From assembly GCA_029224185.1 (NCBI GenBank), contig CM055196.1:7667927-7731926 (forward strand): a stretch of DNA of 64,000 nucleotides, read 5' to 3'. Of the stretch, positions 32,231 through 46,871 are shown piece by piece. Numbering within the stretch: the stretch's first letter is position 1; each line of letters starts with the position of its first letter. Source of the stretch: Karalla daura (Eukaryota > Chordata > Actinopteri > Chaetodontiformes > Leiognathidae). A model generated the notes under the pieces. That model was not told the DNA's origin, ran no database searches, and was given only the letters and a program-made list of their open reading frames with translations. Both the position numbers and the translations under genes were made by a program.

Positions 32231-34384
32231 GTACGAGCGTTACAATATATATTATATCTCTAAGTATGAAACATGTATGCAGGTGAAATATACCTTACAT
32301 TGAATTGAATTTATGATGATTTCTGATGATATACAGATGTATCATTCAAAAATAGTCACATTGCACTGGTACTGGGAGTGTAGTGATGAGATTTCTGTAG
32401 TTTCTTCACGTGTTTGGTTCGTATGTCTGATCCATGGAAACCTGGATAGGCTCGCAGTGCTGTAGATGGTCAGTTTGGCAGGACTGTATCACCATGTGTC
32501 ATCAGTCCTTTCCTTACCCTGAAGACCTCACCCATTCACACGTCGCTGCATACTTTAAATACCCAGAAGCGTCTAGTCGACGGCTATAACCACGGCCGCC
32601 TATCACACCTCCATCTCTCACGTCACACAATGGCGCCGTGATAACCACAGTTGTACCTGCAGCTGAATGTGGACAAAAAAAACTGCTCATTAGCACATCA
32701 AACGCAGGCCCACACAGGGCCGGGCCCCTCCTCCACCAGGGCCGTGACCCTGCAGCAGCTCAACAACTTTAAATATCTTGGACTCGGCGTCAGGCAATAA
32801 CCATTACGTTTTAATGGCCGCATCACGTCCATTAAAAAAGTGCTGAGCGGAGATCGTTGAACTGTGGACTCGGAGCTGCATCTCCTCTCTCGCCCTCGCC
32901 TCACAAAAGCTTCATTGGACCCATCCTGCTGTGCCGTCCAACCCCCCCCCCCACCCCCCACCCAGTCTCGTCGACCATCTTTAAAAAAAAAAAAAGTCAA
33001 ATCGCCTCTGAAATCGTCTGCCTTCCCAAAACTCTCTGCGCCGAACAACGGGGCCATCACACGCCTCGCAGCCACAATAGCAAATGACACTGATCAGCCC
33101 TCAGTCATCACTTCACATTACTGCCATCTGGACAGAGATACAGGGGCTTAAGATGGAGGCGAGCACGCTTCCAGCAGGAGTTTTGTCTCCTGTGACGGAG
33201 CAGCTTTGAACAAACTTGCGTCACTAAGGATTGTGTGCGCGGAGATCTTTGCAACACGCTCAGCTCCAGAGCAGCGTGCGCATCGTCTCTGTCTATATGT
33301 TGGTGTGTTTGTGTGTCCGTCCTCGCTGAGAAAACAAATCTCCCGCCGCAACAATTAAGTCTAAATCTAATCTGTCCGTGGGGGGTGGAGGCTCAGCCGC
33401 CGCCTCAGCTTAACTTATAAAGATAAATTTAAGGAGGAAAAACTTCCACAGCATGTGGCACACACCAAGGGTTTAACTATCAAACTTTGTGGCATCCTCT
33501 CTCTGGGGCCTTTAAAAGTCGAGCTCTCGTCGGCCGCAAACTTTACTACAAAGCGAAAACCGTGCGGCTTTGTGGACATTTGACAATTTAACAAAAAGAA
33601 ATGCAAAAAAAGGAATTCACCACCAGCAGAGAAACAGATGGTCACTCTTCAAGCTTTTACAGCCCTGCATTTAAATGAAACACCAACAACACATTACTAG
33701 CTGACTTTGAAAGAAACTCTGCAAAGTTGCCAGTCCAAAATCAGACGTTTATCTCAGGTTATAAGAACAAATGGAGACCGGGCTAATCAATCAAATTAAA
33801 AGATATAGGGAATCGATAAAACTTGGCATGAACTTGGTTGTCTCACCAGGAAAAACGATATGTCATCTGTCCCAAAAAGACATGTTGAAGGCCATTGAGA
33901 TGCTGCTATAATGGGGGCTCTTGCCCATTAGGGGAGAAGGAGGAAATCAAGGGATGTTATCGTAAGTTAGATAGAGGGTGGCTGGATGGTGAATGGATGG
34001 ATGGATGGGATCATATCACACTGTTCTCAATGTTTTCTTTCATAACGCAACACGGGTTTCTGTTATTTATGTAAAACACGTGCGGTTGTGACCACAAACG
34101 AGCCTCAACCAGGAAGTTGGCTCAGTTTTCTCCTCACGCCTTGGCAAAAGTGTCACAGCACAAAACAAAATATTAAAAAAACACATATACGTAATAACAC
34201 ATAATAGTATACGGTATATGCAATATGTTCAGCTAACCACATGATGAGTGCAGATACCATCATGGCAGCGAGCAGCACTGAAAGCATGCATTAATGGAAT
34301 TAACTGCTAATGAAGTAGAAGAGCAACACAACAGAACAGACAGCGTCCCACACACCCTACTTTGTGTGTGTGTGTGTATGCATG

Positions 34385-34386
<2 letters not shown>

Positions 34387-34425
<39 letters not shown>
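34387..34425 (+). repeat. (TG)n microsatellite
   Basis: About 19 TG units, preceded by a shorter run at about 34,362-34,378. Confidence 0.95.
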
Positions 34426-34426
<1 letters not shown>

Positions 34427-37124
34427 AAGGGAAGGAAGGACGCTCCCACTGGCTCTCAAGTGCGTCAGCGCCTTTTAAGTCCTTGAATGGCCTGGTATCA
34501 CGGCTATCAAGTCTGGACACCAGGGCAGAGAATGGACCAGGGCTTCTTCCCAAGGAATCTGCCCTTCATCCCTCACCACCAGCCCCCAACTCACTCCCTG
34601 GCTGGGGAGGGGGGGGATGGTGCTGTGCTGATTTTCCACTGGGGGTTGAAAACTGAACAATCGACAGCTCTAATGTTTAGAAGAGAGAGAGAGAGAGAGA
34701 AGGGAGGGGTGTGGGGGGCTGAAATTTCTACAAGTTTTTATGAATTTGTTCTCAATCAATGGTTGTGCCGTCGCCATCCCCAGTAGTTAGTAGTGAGTAG
34801 TAGTAGTAGTAGCAGACGCGGCAAATATTTGTTTTGGATCTGTGAACCCGCCCGCTAAATAAACACTTTTTCTGAATTGTGGCAAAAACGCAACGGCGTG
34901 AGCTACTTTCGCACCAGGGCGCATTTTTTCCCCTGTGCGATCTGAGACGCCATCGAGAACCCTAAACATGGCGCCTCGTCTCAGACCACATGGGCCACGG
35001 AGGCAGACGAATGCTGAGTCAGCGCTGACTCAGGTCACGGTGCAGAACTACCTTGTCATCTTCACATCGGCGTTGCTGTGCACTTTTTCATAGGGTCGCA
35101 CTGTATCCCAAACAACCTTGGAGCGCGCACGCTTATCTTTTGATGGGGCAAACTGTAATACATATTGTTTTAGTGCGTGTGTCAGCGCTGTTACTCTTTT
35201 CTCTCTTCACCAAAAGGGCATGACCGCTCCATTTTTTTATTGTTCCATTCATTTTCACAAGGGACACCTGTTAGCAAGTTATCAGCCGCACAAAAGGAAT
35301 GCGAACAGTCCTGCGGACAATGGCTACATTTCTTATTCTCGATACAGTGTGTTGCGAGGTGAGAAGTGGCTGCCGGAGAACAACTGTGAGGAATCTCTGA
35401 GCATTTAGGCATGGCTTTACATACGCCGCTAAAGCTTGACAAGTCTGCCACTGACCCTGAACCTAAATCAGTATCATCACTGTTTTAAATGGTACAATGC
35501 GAATGTAGCCGAGAAGAAAGAGTTGAAAGAAGAGAAAGAGATGGTTTGGCCATAAAAGCTTTCTAAACCGAGGGTACAAACACAATAGACCGTAATGAAA
35601 AGATGGATAGAGTAATTGTCCTGTTAAGTGATCCGAAAAGACAGGGTAGGGAGGGGGTGGAGTGGACGGCGGTGTGTGTGCGTCCGTGTGGTGTGTGTGT
35701 GTGTTTGTGTGTGACACAGCACACTGAGAGGCCAAGGGTGCTAACAAGAGGAAAACCCCAAGACAATGCGCTCCTCAATGGGCGCCCCACACTCTGTGTC
35801 TACCCCCCAAAAGACGTACAGAAGTAGTTTGGAAAACCAGAGTGGGCTGCTCAGAAGACCGCAGGAGTGCGGCCGTAAAATATCTCCCGAGCCGCTGTCA
35901 TTGATTAACCTCTATGTGCCGCTTATACAAATATATTCTGATTCCCTTTCATTGATTAACCCAGATTTCTGAGCGCGATAATACAAAATCTATTCTAATT
36001 TACCGGCATTGATTAACCTAAATGTGCAATAATATTCAAATATTTTATGATTCCTTTCCATTGGTCAGCCTTCGCCATTATGTCTCTATTTGTTAATGTT
36101 TGACGTCGCTCCCAGAACGGCACTAATGAGGTTCTGGTCAGCTTTAGTGTTGAACTAGTTAACTACAAACTCATCAGTTAAATTACTTTTCAATGGAAGT
36201 CTATGAATATAACTTCAGTGCTGATCACATAGATGAATCAGCCACTTTCGGAAGTGTTTTAGACCATGAGGGGATCTTCTTAAAGGCAGAGTGTGTGTGT
36301 GTGTGTGTGGCGGAGCTGCTGAAAGTCTTAGTTTTAGTTTTAGCTTAAAGTTTTTTAAGAGGGTCAATCGTAAGGAGTTCCTGCTCCTATATTGTCTGGG
36401 ACACCCTGGCTTCTACTCTGCATGGTGACATGTGCAGGGAATGACATCAGGTCGTCCAGCCAAGCCGGGAATAACACCATGCAGACGCAGCTTGCAGCCA
36501 CCTCATACGTGGGGTTGGTCGGGCTCTGTTTGTTTATGCTGCTTGTTTACGTTCAAGAGATATCTCGTGTTCATGAGATAACACTGTTATCATGCGGATC
36601 TTAAAATTAAGTTGCACTTAACTGGTACTGGTTAGTCCTCTTGTTCCTTGGAACATGAGGTATCTCAGAAACTGCATGTAATCAGAAATAAAAACAACCG
36701 AGCGAAGATGTGAAAAGCTGAAGACAGATTGGCTGCAGTTCAGTTTGGTGCGTTCACATTCCACGCTCACCGTGTTTATCTCTCGCTGTGATATTATGGT
36801 GACTTGCACCGAACCGAGGAAGTGTTGAAAGGTATGCGCCGGGAGGTGTGGCACTTAACATCAAATGGCGCGCAGCCATTCAGCTGCCGACACGAAGTTC
36901 AACACGAATTGTTTCACTTTCACACCAGGACAATTGCCTTTTGATCCCGTGGACCGTAAATTAAAACTCCAATGATCCCATGACTAGTTAAAATTTAATG
37001 GCGCTGCTCTCTTCCTCCGTCTTTCCACCACTGCAGGTTTCCTCCTCCTCGTGGCAAACTATACGTCCGGTTAGCATGCCCATGGCGTGGGAAACACGAC
37101 AGGTATCCAGTGGCCATGTCTCTG

Positions 37125-37128
<4 letters not shown>

Positions 37129-37196
<68 letters not shown>
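37129..37196 (+). repeat. (TG)n microsatellite
   Basis: About 34 uninterrupted TG units in the gene-poor stretch. Confidence 0.97.
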
Positions 37197-37200
<4 letters not shown>

Positions 37201-37539
37201 CACCCCGTGTATCGAATGACATTCCTGCTGCAAAAGAATGAAGACACCGGTGTGCGGCACAATCAGTGAATCAGTTCTGAAGAAGGAAAGAGACTCACAG
37301 GATTCCCACGCATTTCAACAACTCGCATTCCTATTAGTTTCTCCTTCAATCACCCCGTAGCGGCTCGGAGGCTCGGCACTGATACACACTGTACGTTTCT
37401 CTCGGAGAGGGAGGAAAGCTGCAGTCTGAGCAAGATTGAATAAATGTTGCACTGAGAAGTATTTGAGATGAGTGAGGAAAGTGGGTCTTCGCTGGGATGA
37501 TTAACCTGCAGCAGCCATCCATCCATCATCTCGCCACTC

Positions 37540-37605
37540 ACACCTGGGGACAATGTAGAGTCTCCAGTCAGCCTGAACGTGCATGTTTTTGGACTGTAGG
37601 TGAAA
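37540..37605 (-). repeat. Fragment of an L2-like / SINE-type retroposon tail
   Basis: CTCACACCTGGGGACAATGT, then AGAGTCTCCAGTCAGCCTGA and CGTGCATGTTTTTGGACTGT: a recognisable piece of the same family as at 18,270 and 47,430. Confidence 0.55.
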
Positions 37606-39869
37606 ATCACGCAGTCTCACACAAAAAAAGTCAAAATCCACACATATCAAACTAGGATGCAAAATTCTGTATCCATTTTATCAAAGAAAGCATGAGAAAC
37701 TAACATAATAACACTAAGCAACATTCTGACCAGGTCTCTGATAATCCAGTTTTTTTGAGAGTATGAAAAAGAAGTCTGGGGCAAGTTGTCACTAGCACTT
37801 GGTAAATTTCCTGATCAGTTAATGCTGGTGGTAGTGGTAAAGCAACTATGGAGCAGAAATGCATTTGCTGTTTCCCAGGGGAGTTGGTGGAGATACCAAA
37901 GTTGAGCCATACTAAGGGCAGCATAATGAGCGTCATGTTTGCAGCTCGTTCTGCTGCCCCCAGGTGACCCTGACCACCACAAACGGTAATGATGCTCACT
38001 CAAGTTAAAAATGAAAAAGGTAACGAGAAGCGCAAACACGCTTTGACAAATCATCGGAAATCACAGTCAGTGAATCCACTCACATCAGCTCTGTTATTGC
38101 TGCTCCCGCCTTGGACCACCCTGACTGCTCAGAGTCAATAGAAGCAGATTCAGCGTGTTGACGCTTCTCGTCAGGCAGGTCTGACTTGTATGTCATAGAG
38201 ATGTCCGATCAGACATTGAATCTTTAATTGTTCTTGTATTACTGTTCAGTATATTTGCCTCTGTAGCACAGGGTTTGATGATTTAACTAAAGTGCGTGAG
38301 GGAGACTTTCCCTTGCCTGGCTGCAGTTCAGCCCAGCAGTAAATGGTAGGTAGGGCAGAAGGGGGGGTGCCCTCTGACCTTGTGTCTCTCTCTCTCTGTC
38401 TAATCCTTGACAGCCATGAATCCAGGAGCCCAGGGAGATAGATGGCTGGAAACCCCCTACTATTGGCCCTCCGCGGCACTCTCTTTACTCTTTTCCTTCC
38501 TCTTTCTGCTCCGTCCCCTCTCCGCCCTCCCCCCATGACCCTTTACTTCCATTTTCCCCCCTCACCTCTTTCTCCCCTGCCTTAACCTCCTAACAACCCC
38601 CTTTTCAGCATTGTTCCCCTCGGTCCTTCCCTTTTCCCAGTTACAGCATGTGGTAGAGTTTGACTGCACTGGGGTTTCTGAGTAAATGAGAGTTTGGTTC
38701 CCAGATGAATATGTTGAAACTGAACACAAAAGATGAAACTTGACAAAATCCAAAAGCAAGACATTCTTTTAGTATTAGCAGCATGTTAAGGAGTCAGGAC
38801 TGCCAGGATCTTTAATTCCTTTAAAATCAAGGGTGTGCTGAGAACAAAACCCAGGTGACTCATTAGTGTTTTGGTGACTAATACTGGTTCACTGATTAGA
38901 GCATGTGAAAAGGCTGCACTGGAGTCGAAGTATGCTGTATTTTTCCATCTTCGGCAGAGCGCAGGTTTCCTGTCTTTGCATTAAGCGAGGCTGAGCACAT
39001 TTTTTGAGCCCAGGGGCCAACATGGCTTCCAGGAGCTCAGAAGGTCCGGATCTGTGAATTACTTGTGACACACACGCAGCAGAGCTCTGCAATCCTACAC
39101 TGTGGCCCGGTACGACGGGACCAACAACAGTGAGAAATTATCAATTTTCTCCTCTTTTTTGTTCCCAAAAAAATATTTCTCACTGATGGAACCAATTACA
39201 TCTGTGAACTTAAGACTTCTCATATTTCAGTCCAGCATCGTGTTTGAGTTCTGCCAAAGACGCCGCCACGCAACCACTCTCTCCTCGTCTTTGTCTTTCC
39301 TTGTGCTGAAATTCTTCATGAACTCATGCTGCATAATGCTCAAATGGCCATGCGTAACTGTGACCACCAATTGTTGCACGGGGGTGTTTTCCCACCACCT
39401 GCCAGAGGGGGCAGCTGTTGACCCACTCAGGCCCAGTGGACCAGCATACAACAGAAAAGGACAGACGCAGGCAGACAAAGCTGGAGGCCTGTCACGTAGG
39501 ATGTACATATATAATAACCATGACCTCCTCCTGACTTGTGTTTTCTACAGTCTGCTTTGTCAGCAAACCGGAGCTTCACTGACCTAATGCCTTGGACGTC
39601 CATCGGTGGGAAAAAAGAAGAATATGGGAATGAGACACGAGTCATAACCACATGCATCTGTTAATCTGGGTTTTGCATGAGCGAGACAAAAGGACAAGAC
39701 AGCGTTTATGTTGTAACCTGCTCCTCATCTTTGTGGTTGAATTATGAGGAAATAGACTCGAGGATCGCGCACAGCATGTGTTGACTTGTGTCATCCGAAC
39801 AGAGCGAAACTGGTAACGTGCTTACATTTACCGACCGGTTCATACGCGGTGGTATATGTTTAGGTAACC

Positions 39870-40010
39870 GTCATGTGATGCCAACCAGTGTTTGGAACCA
39901 TGTTTACATGCAGAGATGAGCATATCTAGTCGGACTGAAACAAAGTCCGACTAGAAATGCTCATCTCTGCATGTAAACATTGTTCCAAACACTGGTTGGC
40001 ATCACATAAC
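39870..40010. repeat. Near-perfect inverted repeat, 66-bp arms, 9-nt loop
   Basis: The left arm 39870-39935 and right arm 39945-40010 are reverse complements at 63 of 66 positions by hand alignment, separated by TGAAACAAA. As RNA it would fold into a long hairpin; as DNA it could extrude a cruciform. It may be a fold-back/MITE-type element. No transposase or clear target-site duplication was seen. Confidence 0.93.
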
Positions 40011-41675
40011 AGTCTGTTTGCAGCGTCATGTAGAATATCTCGAGTACACATTTTGGTATCTCTGAACTCTTGATATCTCTCGGGGCATCAATAAATTATT
40101 CTGATTCTGACTTTATCAGCCACTCCTAACTCTCTCGATGCCTGTTGAGAGTTTCTGTTTCAAGGGATACCAAAAATGGTGCAAGCAGCTGCTTGTCTCG
40201 TCATACCGAGGTCCAACAGTCACAGACTTTGTACCGCTGGTTGGCATAAACTCTGAACCAAAAACATGTTGAAGTAGCGCTGTCGAGCAAACACTGGCAA
40301 TCATTTCTTTTACTTTCATTCTATGCAACCAGAGTCGGGGTGTTTGCACAGAACAAAAGCCCCCTCAGAGTTAAAAGGAATCCAAAGGTCACTCCTGACC
40401 AACAGTCTACATGAGTTAAAAAAAAAACAACATGTTTTTGTCTCAAGGCTTGATGGCCTCAACAATGACTAAACTTTGTAAAAACTATAAAATCAACAGA
40501 GACCAAACTAGTGCACTCTGAAAATACGAGCTCACTTTCTACTTCCTGGATGAATGAAGCAGGACTCTGAGGTTTAGTTTTCATTCTTCATCAAATCATT
40601 CTTTTCTCTATCAGAAGACATTCCAAGCAGGTGTTTGATGGCACATATATTTTTGGAGATTTGCAAAATAATGTGTGTGTTGTCACACCATTGGAGCACC
40701 CATTGGAAATGGTTCATTTTGGGGGAAATATGTCACTGGGTCATGCTGTATGTTGAGCACCTTAATGGACAGGTCCACTTTGGCCAGACTCAAAGCCTTC
40801 AGCTGCTGATCAAACACGAGAGGCTCTGCATGGTCCACAGTGATGGATAAGTGTGTGCTCCTGCTCCTGCTGCTGCAGACAGTCATCTGTGACTCTCGTT
40901 CACTTGTAATTGTCCGGATCCATCTTGCGTCTGCCTCTTCCCAGGCTACAGGACTCTATCTGTGGGATTTTAAAGACAGGTTACTTCAATGAGGATCCCT
41001 CCTCTGCAGGTAATCCATCTAAATCACCGCAGCAGTGGGTGCCAAGTCAGAGAGGAGGCGCTGCCTCTTAAATCTGACCAGTCATCATGGTGAAATAAAC
41101 AGGAAGCAAGATTCGGGAACTGCTTTATTTGTATTGCTGGCACAGTCAGATTAGTGACCGATATTCAATGGATGATCCAGGAAGAACGAAGAGTGTCAGC
41201 CCTGTGATGTTGTACCCGTTTTATCATCTTTTATTGGCCAACACTGATTTCTGAACACAGAAGCGTGTGAGTGTGTGTGAGTTGTGTGTGTGTGTGTGTG
41301 TAGGTGTGTGTGTGTAGGTGTTTGTGTGTGGTGAGCTAGAACAAGCTAGAACAGAGAAGTTCTAGTGTTTAGACTACTTAATTATTTCCCCCTGTGACAA
41401 CTGTCAATATATCATCATAACATAGTGTTTTTTGTTACCTTTGAATATGAATGTGAAGTTGTGAAAAAAAGCTTTTTACTACTAGTACTACTACTTACTT
41501 TACTAGTATTTTACTCCGTATTGTATGTTCATTGTGATGTTTTGCTCTGTCTGTAGTTCCTAACCCTGTAGTAATATTACATTTTAACTCCTCTCATATG
41601 TTAACCTGCCTCACTCATTTTTGTAGCTGCTTTCTGGATTCTGGATGTATTTTTTTAGATCTTTACATTAATTCA

Positions 41676-41677
<2 letters not shown>

Positions 41678-41727
<50 letters not shown>
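41678..41727 (+). repeat. (AT)n microsatellite
   Basis: About 24 uninterrupted AT units. Confidence 0.96.
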
Positions 41728-41728
<1 letters not shown>

Positions 41729-42208
41729 CCTTTTGGACCAATGGAATTTCATACCGGATGAATACATTTCTTTTTATTCTAATTCTGACACAAGTTTCAG
41801 GACCTCATGAAGTGAAAGTGAAAGAAGTCAGCTACACCTTCCACCAGCATCGTCCATGTACACTTGACATCTATTGTGAAACTGCTCCCAGTTGGGTTCA
41901 AACCACCAGTGGTAAATCATTACCAGGATCCAGTCGGAGACATAAAATCAATACGGCGGATGCTCTGAAATGCCAGAATTGTGAGAGACATAATGATGGT
42001 GGCTCTGAGTATTTCGGCGCACCTAAATCACAATTTCTTCAGATGAGAGATTACTGCGTTGTTATGTAATTACATACGAGATTACGCAACAGTCCATATG
42101 CACATGCTCCTTATCCGTAATCCTTAAATTAATGACAGGATATCCTTATGGGATTAACACTGCACAACATATGGTTCATATCCTGGCACACAAACACACA
42201 CACATATA

Positions 42209-42239
<31 letters not shown>

Positions 42240-43799
42240 CTCCAGGCACACGGTCCATAACTGGCGTTAAGCACGGCCCCATTTTCCTAAACACTGGTTC
42301 AATAAGCAGATGAGTGGTTCCTCTTGGCCCACTTACAGAACAATAGGCAGACTAAAGGTCACATACATAAGACTGTGGGAAGAGAGGAGACAGACAGAGG
42401 CCGAGGGATGGAGGGATGGATGGAGGGGGCTGGGAAGAAGAAATGCTGACTCTGATATCAGCCATTTATTGTCTGTAGATATTAACGGACGTAATGTTTG
42501 ACGACCCCCTTTACCTTGCCTCGAATGCCAGCACTGACACTCAGAGACGCTCGAGGTGAATTAACAGACGTTAAGAAAGCTTGAGTGTGTTGTACGTAAT
42601 ATTCAACAGGTCTGAAAGATCTTCTTCTGTGTATAGACTAAAATACTTGAGATTCTCTGACTGACCCAACTTTTCATCAGTTCTTGTGCTCTCACATATC
42701 AAGTAGAATTATCCTTCAATGTTTTCAATACTTTCTCAGCCACTGTTTGCTTCTTCGCCCCTGGACTGGTGAAATGTAATCACGTCAGTGCTAAAAGGTC
42801 CTTGGTTTGGACGACGGGCCTTTCTGTGTTTGCATGTTAGCTTTGTGGGTATTCAGTGGGTACTCATAGTCAAAAACATGTCCCTAGGTGTCAGGGTGAG
42901 TGTATGGTGTATGAGTGAGTCTTCAGATGAGGGACAAAACATGTCAGAGGAATAAAACTGATGTTTGTGGTTAAAAATGTATATAAAATATGTTGTGTGG
43001 TTATCTTCAATAAAAGAACAAGTACAAATTGTACCATAAAATATGAATTCAACGAATTCAACATTTCATGGCTCAGTGAGTTGCCAGGACCTAAAAAATC
43101 TCTTGTCCGAGAGCAGTTTTCATAATTTCAAAATACTTCAATAATTGCTCCAAGTAAAATAAAACAAACATCATATAGCTATGACATAAAGTATTGTATA
43201 AAACTGTATAAAAGTTTACAATTCAAGAAACATTTTTATGTACTTTCTAAGTGATTTAAGTTATGCCCAGAGCTTATGTCAACATCATAAGATTTTTCTA
43301 AAAATACAAAAAAAAAGACATTATTGTGGCCAACTCACACTTTAAGGAACCCTTTACCACTTCCTGTTTGATGCACATGCCATGAGGCCCCAGCGCTGGT
43401 AAGTTAAGATTTTATATCTTTTTCCTTCAAAGCATCTTTTAGAAAACATTCAGTGTCACGGCCATAGTGTATCAACACCATAATTGCTAAAATTCAAGGT
43501 TTATTTGACTTTATTTGTCATAAAAGCTTTAATACTGTTGTGGCCACAAGCAGCTGCTGATAAAAAAGATTTATGAGTTATGATGAAGTAATGTTTTGAT
43601 GAAGAATTATTCTGTCAACTCCATACATTGTCAACTCCAAAAGGATTTTTGTCTTACAGAGTTATACATTATTGACCTGGGAGATTGTTCTTAAACAGCA
43701 TAAGAAGGCCAACACCTTGTGCAACCATAATATATGAACATGTTTTGAAAATAAGGAGATTTTTTTTTTGGAAAACGAAAACCCATTTTGTCCCTGATC

Positions 43800-43890
43800 T
43801 CAAGAATGATTGGTATATGTATACCCTGTGATTGACTGGAGACCAGTCTAGGGTGTTTTCTCTGTCTTCTCCCTTTGTGTGCTGGAGGCA
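43800..43890 (+). repeat. Fragment of an L2-like / SINE-type retroposon tail
   Basis: ACCCTGTGATTGACTGGAGA, then CCAGTCTAGGGTGTTTTCTC, matching the recalled forward tail CCCTGTGATGGACTGG..CAGGGTGTA of fish retroposons. A weaker neighbour lies at about 42,860-42,920. Confidence 0.5.
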
Positions 43891-44619
43891 GACGCCAAAA
43901 TGACGCTTGTCTCGTCCCAACTCTCCTCTTTTTGAGATGCATCTATAGATGTATGTGACCCATTTAATCTAGCTTTTATTTACTATACATGCCATTTTGG
44001 GTTCGCATGTGGCCTTGTTTACACTCAATCGATCTTATAGTTAACTGAGTCTGACAATAAATAAGCCAGGAATTGCAGAGATAAAAGGCAAAAGGAGTGG
44101 GAGAGATGTCGGCATGTATCCAATGAACTTGTGTTATCTCGAGTTATCAGTCTCCTGTAATTGACCTCTATTCATGAAACAGGTTCTGATCACAAAAGGT
44201 TGGGCGTGTCGAGTGTGTTTGAGTGTACATGCGTGTGATAGATGAAAGTTTAAACAGCAAACACGTAATACAGGCTAGTTTCCTCAAGCCGAGCGGGAAG
44301 TCCATATATGGGAGTTCCTTTACATTCAGTGTTTATTTTACACTTTCCTTTTTCGCGCGCGATCACACATGCGCACATGCACATATGCTCTCCCTCACAC
44401 ACACACACACACACACACACAAGTTTTGTGTGTTGTCACTCATCTGTAAATGTGAGTCATCAGTCACTGAAAATACCAACCTAATAGCCTGTAAGAAAGA
44501 GTGAGGGGGAGGGAACTGAGAGAAGTACCTACAGCAACATTACTGAAACACAGCAGACTGTGGGGGGTGAAATCTCTTTCATAAAATGTTTTCCGTGGAT
44601 TTTGATTACAGTGATTACA

Positions 44620-44654
44620 GTTTGCACAGGATTATCTGCCAATCCTGTGCAAAC
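44620..44654. repeat. Short perfect hairpin (14-bp arms, 7-nt loop)
   Basis: GTTTGCACAGGATT is followed by ATCTGCC and then its exact reverse complement. Too short an arm for a typical microRNA precursor. Confidence 0.85.
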
Positions 44655-46548
44655 CTGTATTTTAGTTTGTTAGTTAGTTTTGAAAGACTTTTATATGTTT
44701 GTAGTTAGTGATATGCTAGTTGTGCTGCACCAAGTGGCCCAAAAAACCTACAACGTTGTTTCATAAGGACGTGGAACAAATTACTTTCCATAACCTCGAT
44801 ATGTGCACAGGAAGGCTGATATGGATTTTGCGGTGTGTGCTTCAAGATCAAAATGTTCATGGACACTAGAAATTTGATCAACAGTTAACATGTTCCTATC
44901 GATGCCACTCCCTCTAGTGCCACCATCTGGACAAGTTTTAAACTAATGAGGAGCTCAAATAGAGCTTTGATTTTTGTGTTTAATCGCACAGTTTCATCTT
45001 ATCTTATTTTCGTGTTTTATTTGATCAAAAAATAATTTTGTCCTGAAGCTTCAGGCCCGCTCTTTGAATGAAGTTATTACCATCGTTGTTGTTTCTGTCG
45101 TCTGGTTTCATCAAAGTCTGGTCCAGTGATTAAAGCTGGAGGCAGCCTAGGATGATAATGATTAAATGGAAGCTGTGGAGCAATGACGTACATATATATG
45201 TCCAGAGTTTATATTTATATCACTCTCTCACTGTTACTCATCTACGTTTATTGCACTGTCCATTTAACTGCCGCAATGCTTGATATTTCCCTGTTGTAGA
45301 TCGAAATGGACATGTTTTTATTTTATTCTATTATATTCTCTAATAATATGTACATACATACAATAATTCAAACATATATTAAAAGCAAATGTGTAAAACA
45401 TGTAAAGCAACAACAAAGAATAAAGGCTATTATGATTATTCTTTATTAGGATTAATATTGAGTGATATTCTGATTTAAAATATTTTATATATGAACATTA
45501 CTATTAGTAATAGTTGTAGAAGTAGTAGTATTATTGTTGGCACTATTGTTATTGTTAACACTGGTTGTGGTGAGGCTATGAGCCGATCAACATGTGGTTT
45601 CTTCTTTCTGGCATTTTGCTTTGTCCTGCATGATTTAAAGTTTAAATGACAGCCTGGGCACGGGCCGCAGCAAATGAGTGTAAACAGAAATTGCAGCCGC
45701 TTCATTTCTGTCAGATACAGTAAGATGACACACTTCTAGTGTCAGTGAAGCACCTGCTGCCCTGCTCTGGGCGCTCCATGTGGACATCTGGTCCATTCAA
45801 CAAACCGGGGCAGCTTATTGTGGGACGGCAAAATCCTTTCCTGTTTTACATCTCAATAGAGATCGATCTTGTGCTATTTGCCCATCTGCTTTTATGATAA
45901 GGCGTGGTTACAGTTGCCACCATGTTATGTTTGATGGAGGTTTTTCTCCGGTTTAAAGAAAGTAAATGTTTCACTTGTGAGGTTGAGTCATAAAATGCTG
46001 TCCGTCCTCCAAACTGGTTCAAAGGTTATTCCGGATGACTGGATGATGCTGTCACCTCGTCTTTGTCAGGCTGACATTAATTATAATGTACTACTTCATA
46101 ATGATTTTTTTCCTTCCAGAAGACACCATTACTGTCATGTAATGGTGTCATGTAATGGTGCCCCCCCCCCCCATCACCACCACCAACACCCCCCAAACCC
46201 CCAACCCAAGCATACACAGTAACAACACAGTAACAGAGACTCCAAAACCGCAATGAAGATAACGATAAGCAAGATAAATATCATGACAATAACTGTTAAG
46301 GCCAATAGAAAAGAGTGATTTTGACTGAAAACACATCAAATTACACAAAAATATATGAATAAAATGGATATAATTTTTTAAAAATGTTATTACAGTTTTT
46401 TAAAATAGTTAAAATTTTCTGCTCAGTTTTGAGTTTGCTCAGTTCTGCTCAGCCACTTTTTCAAAGGGAACCTTTTGAGACCTGTAGCCTTTGCTCTAAA
46501 TGTGTCTTTGGGCCAAACAAACAGCATGTGGCTCTCCCACCTCTGACT

Positions 46549-46551
<3 letters not shown>

Positions 46552-46600
<49 letters not shown>
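46552..46600 (+). repeat. (GT)n microsatellite
   Basis: About 24 GT units. A CA run follows about 217 bp away (46,817-46,870), so the two could pair as an inverted repeat. Confidence 0.95.
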
Positions 46601-46603
<3 letters not shown>

Positions 46604-46807
46604 CGAGTGTGTGGGTGGGTTAAGCCTTTCATCCACCGACAGATAAACAGATCGTTCCGCCCGTTAAGTTATTAACCTCATAAGTTGTGTTTCTAGAAAC
46701 AGGCCTGGGATTTACAGTAAATTGAATCTTTCGGTTTAAGTCAGCTGTCCTGCAGACGAGACCATCACAGGCTCCTGCTGACCAGGTGTCAGGAGTTCTG
46801 CACCCCT

Positions 46808-46816
<9 letters not shown>

Positions 46817-46870
<54 letters not shown>
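46817..46870 (+). repeat. (CA)n microsatellite
   Basis: About 27 CA units. Confidence 0.96.

Positions 46871-46871
<1 letters not shown>

Noticed and set aside
39870..40010. Inverted repeat as a CRISPR array or microRNA gene
   Set aside because: Only one copy of each arm, and arms much longer and more perfect than an animal microRNA precursor. Kept as an inverted repeat.
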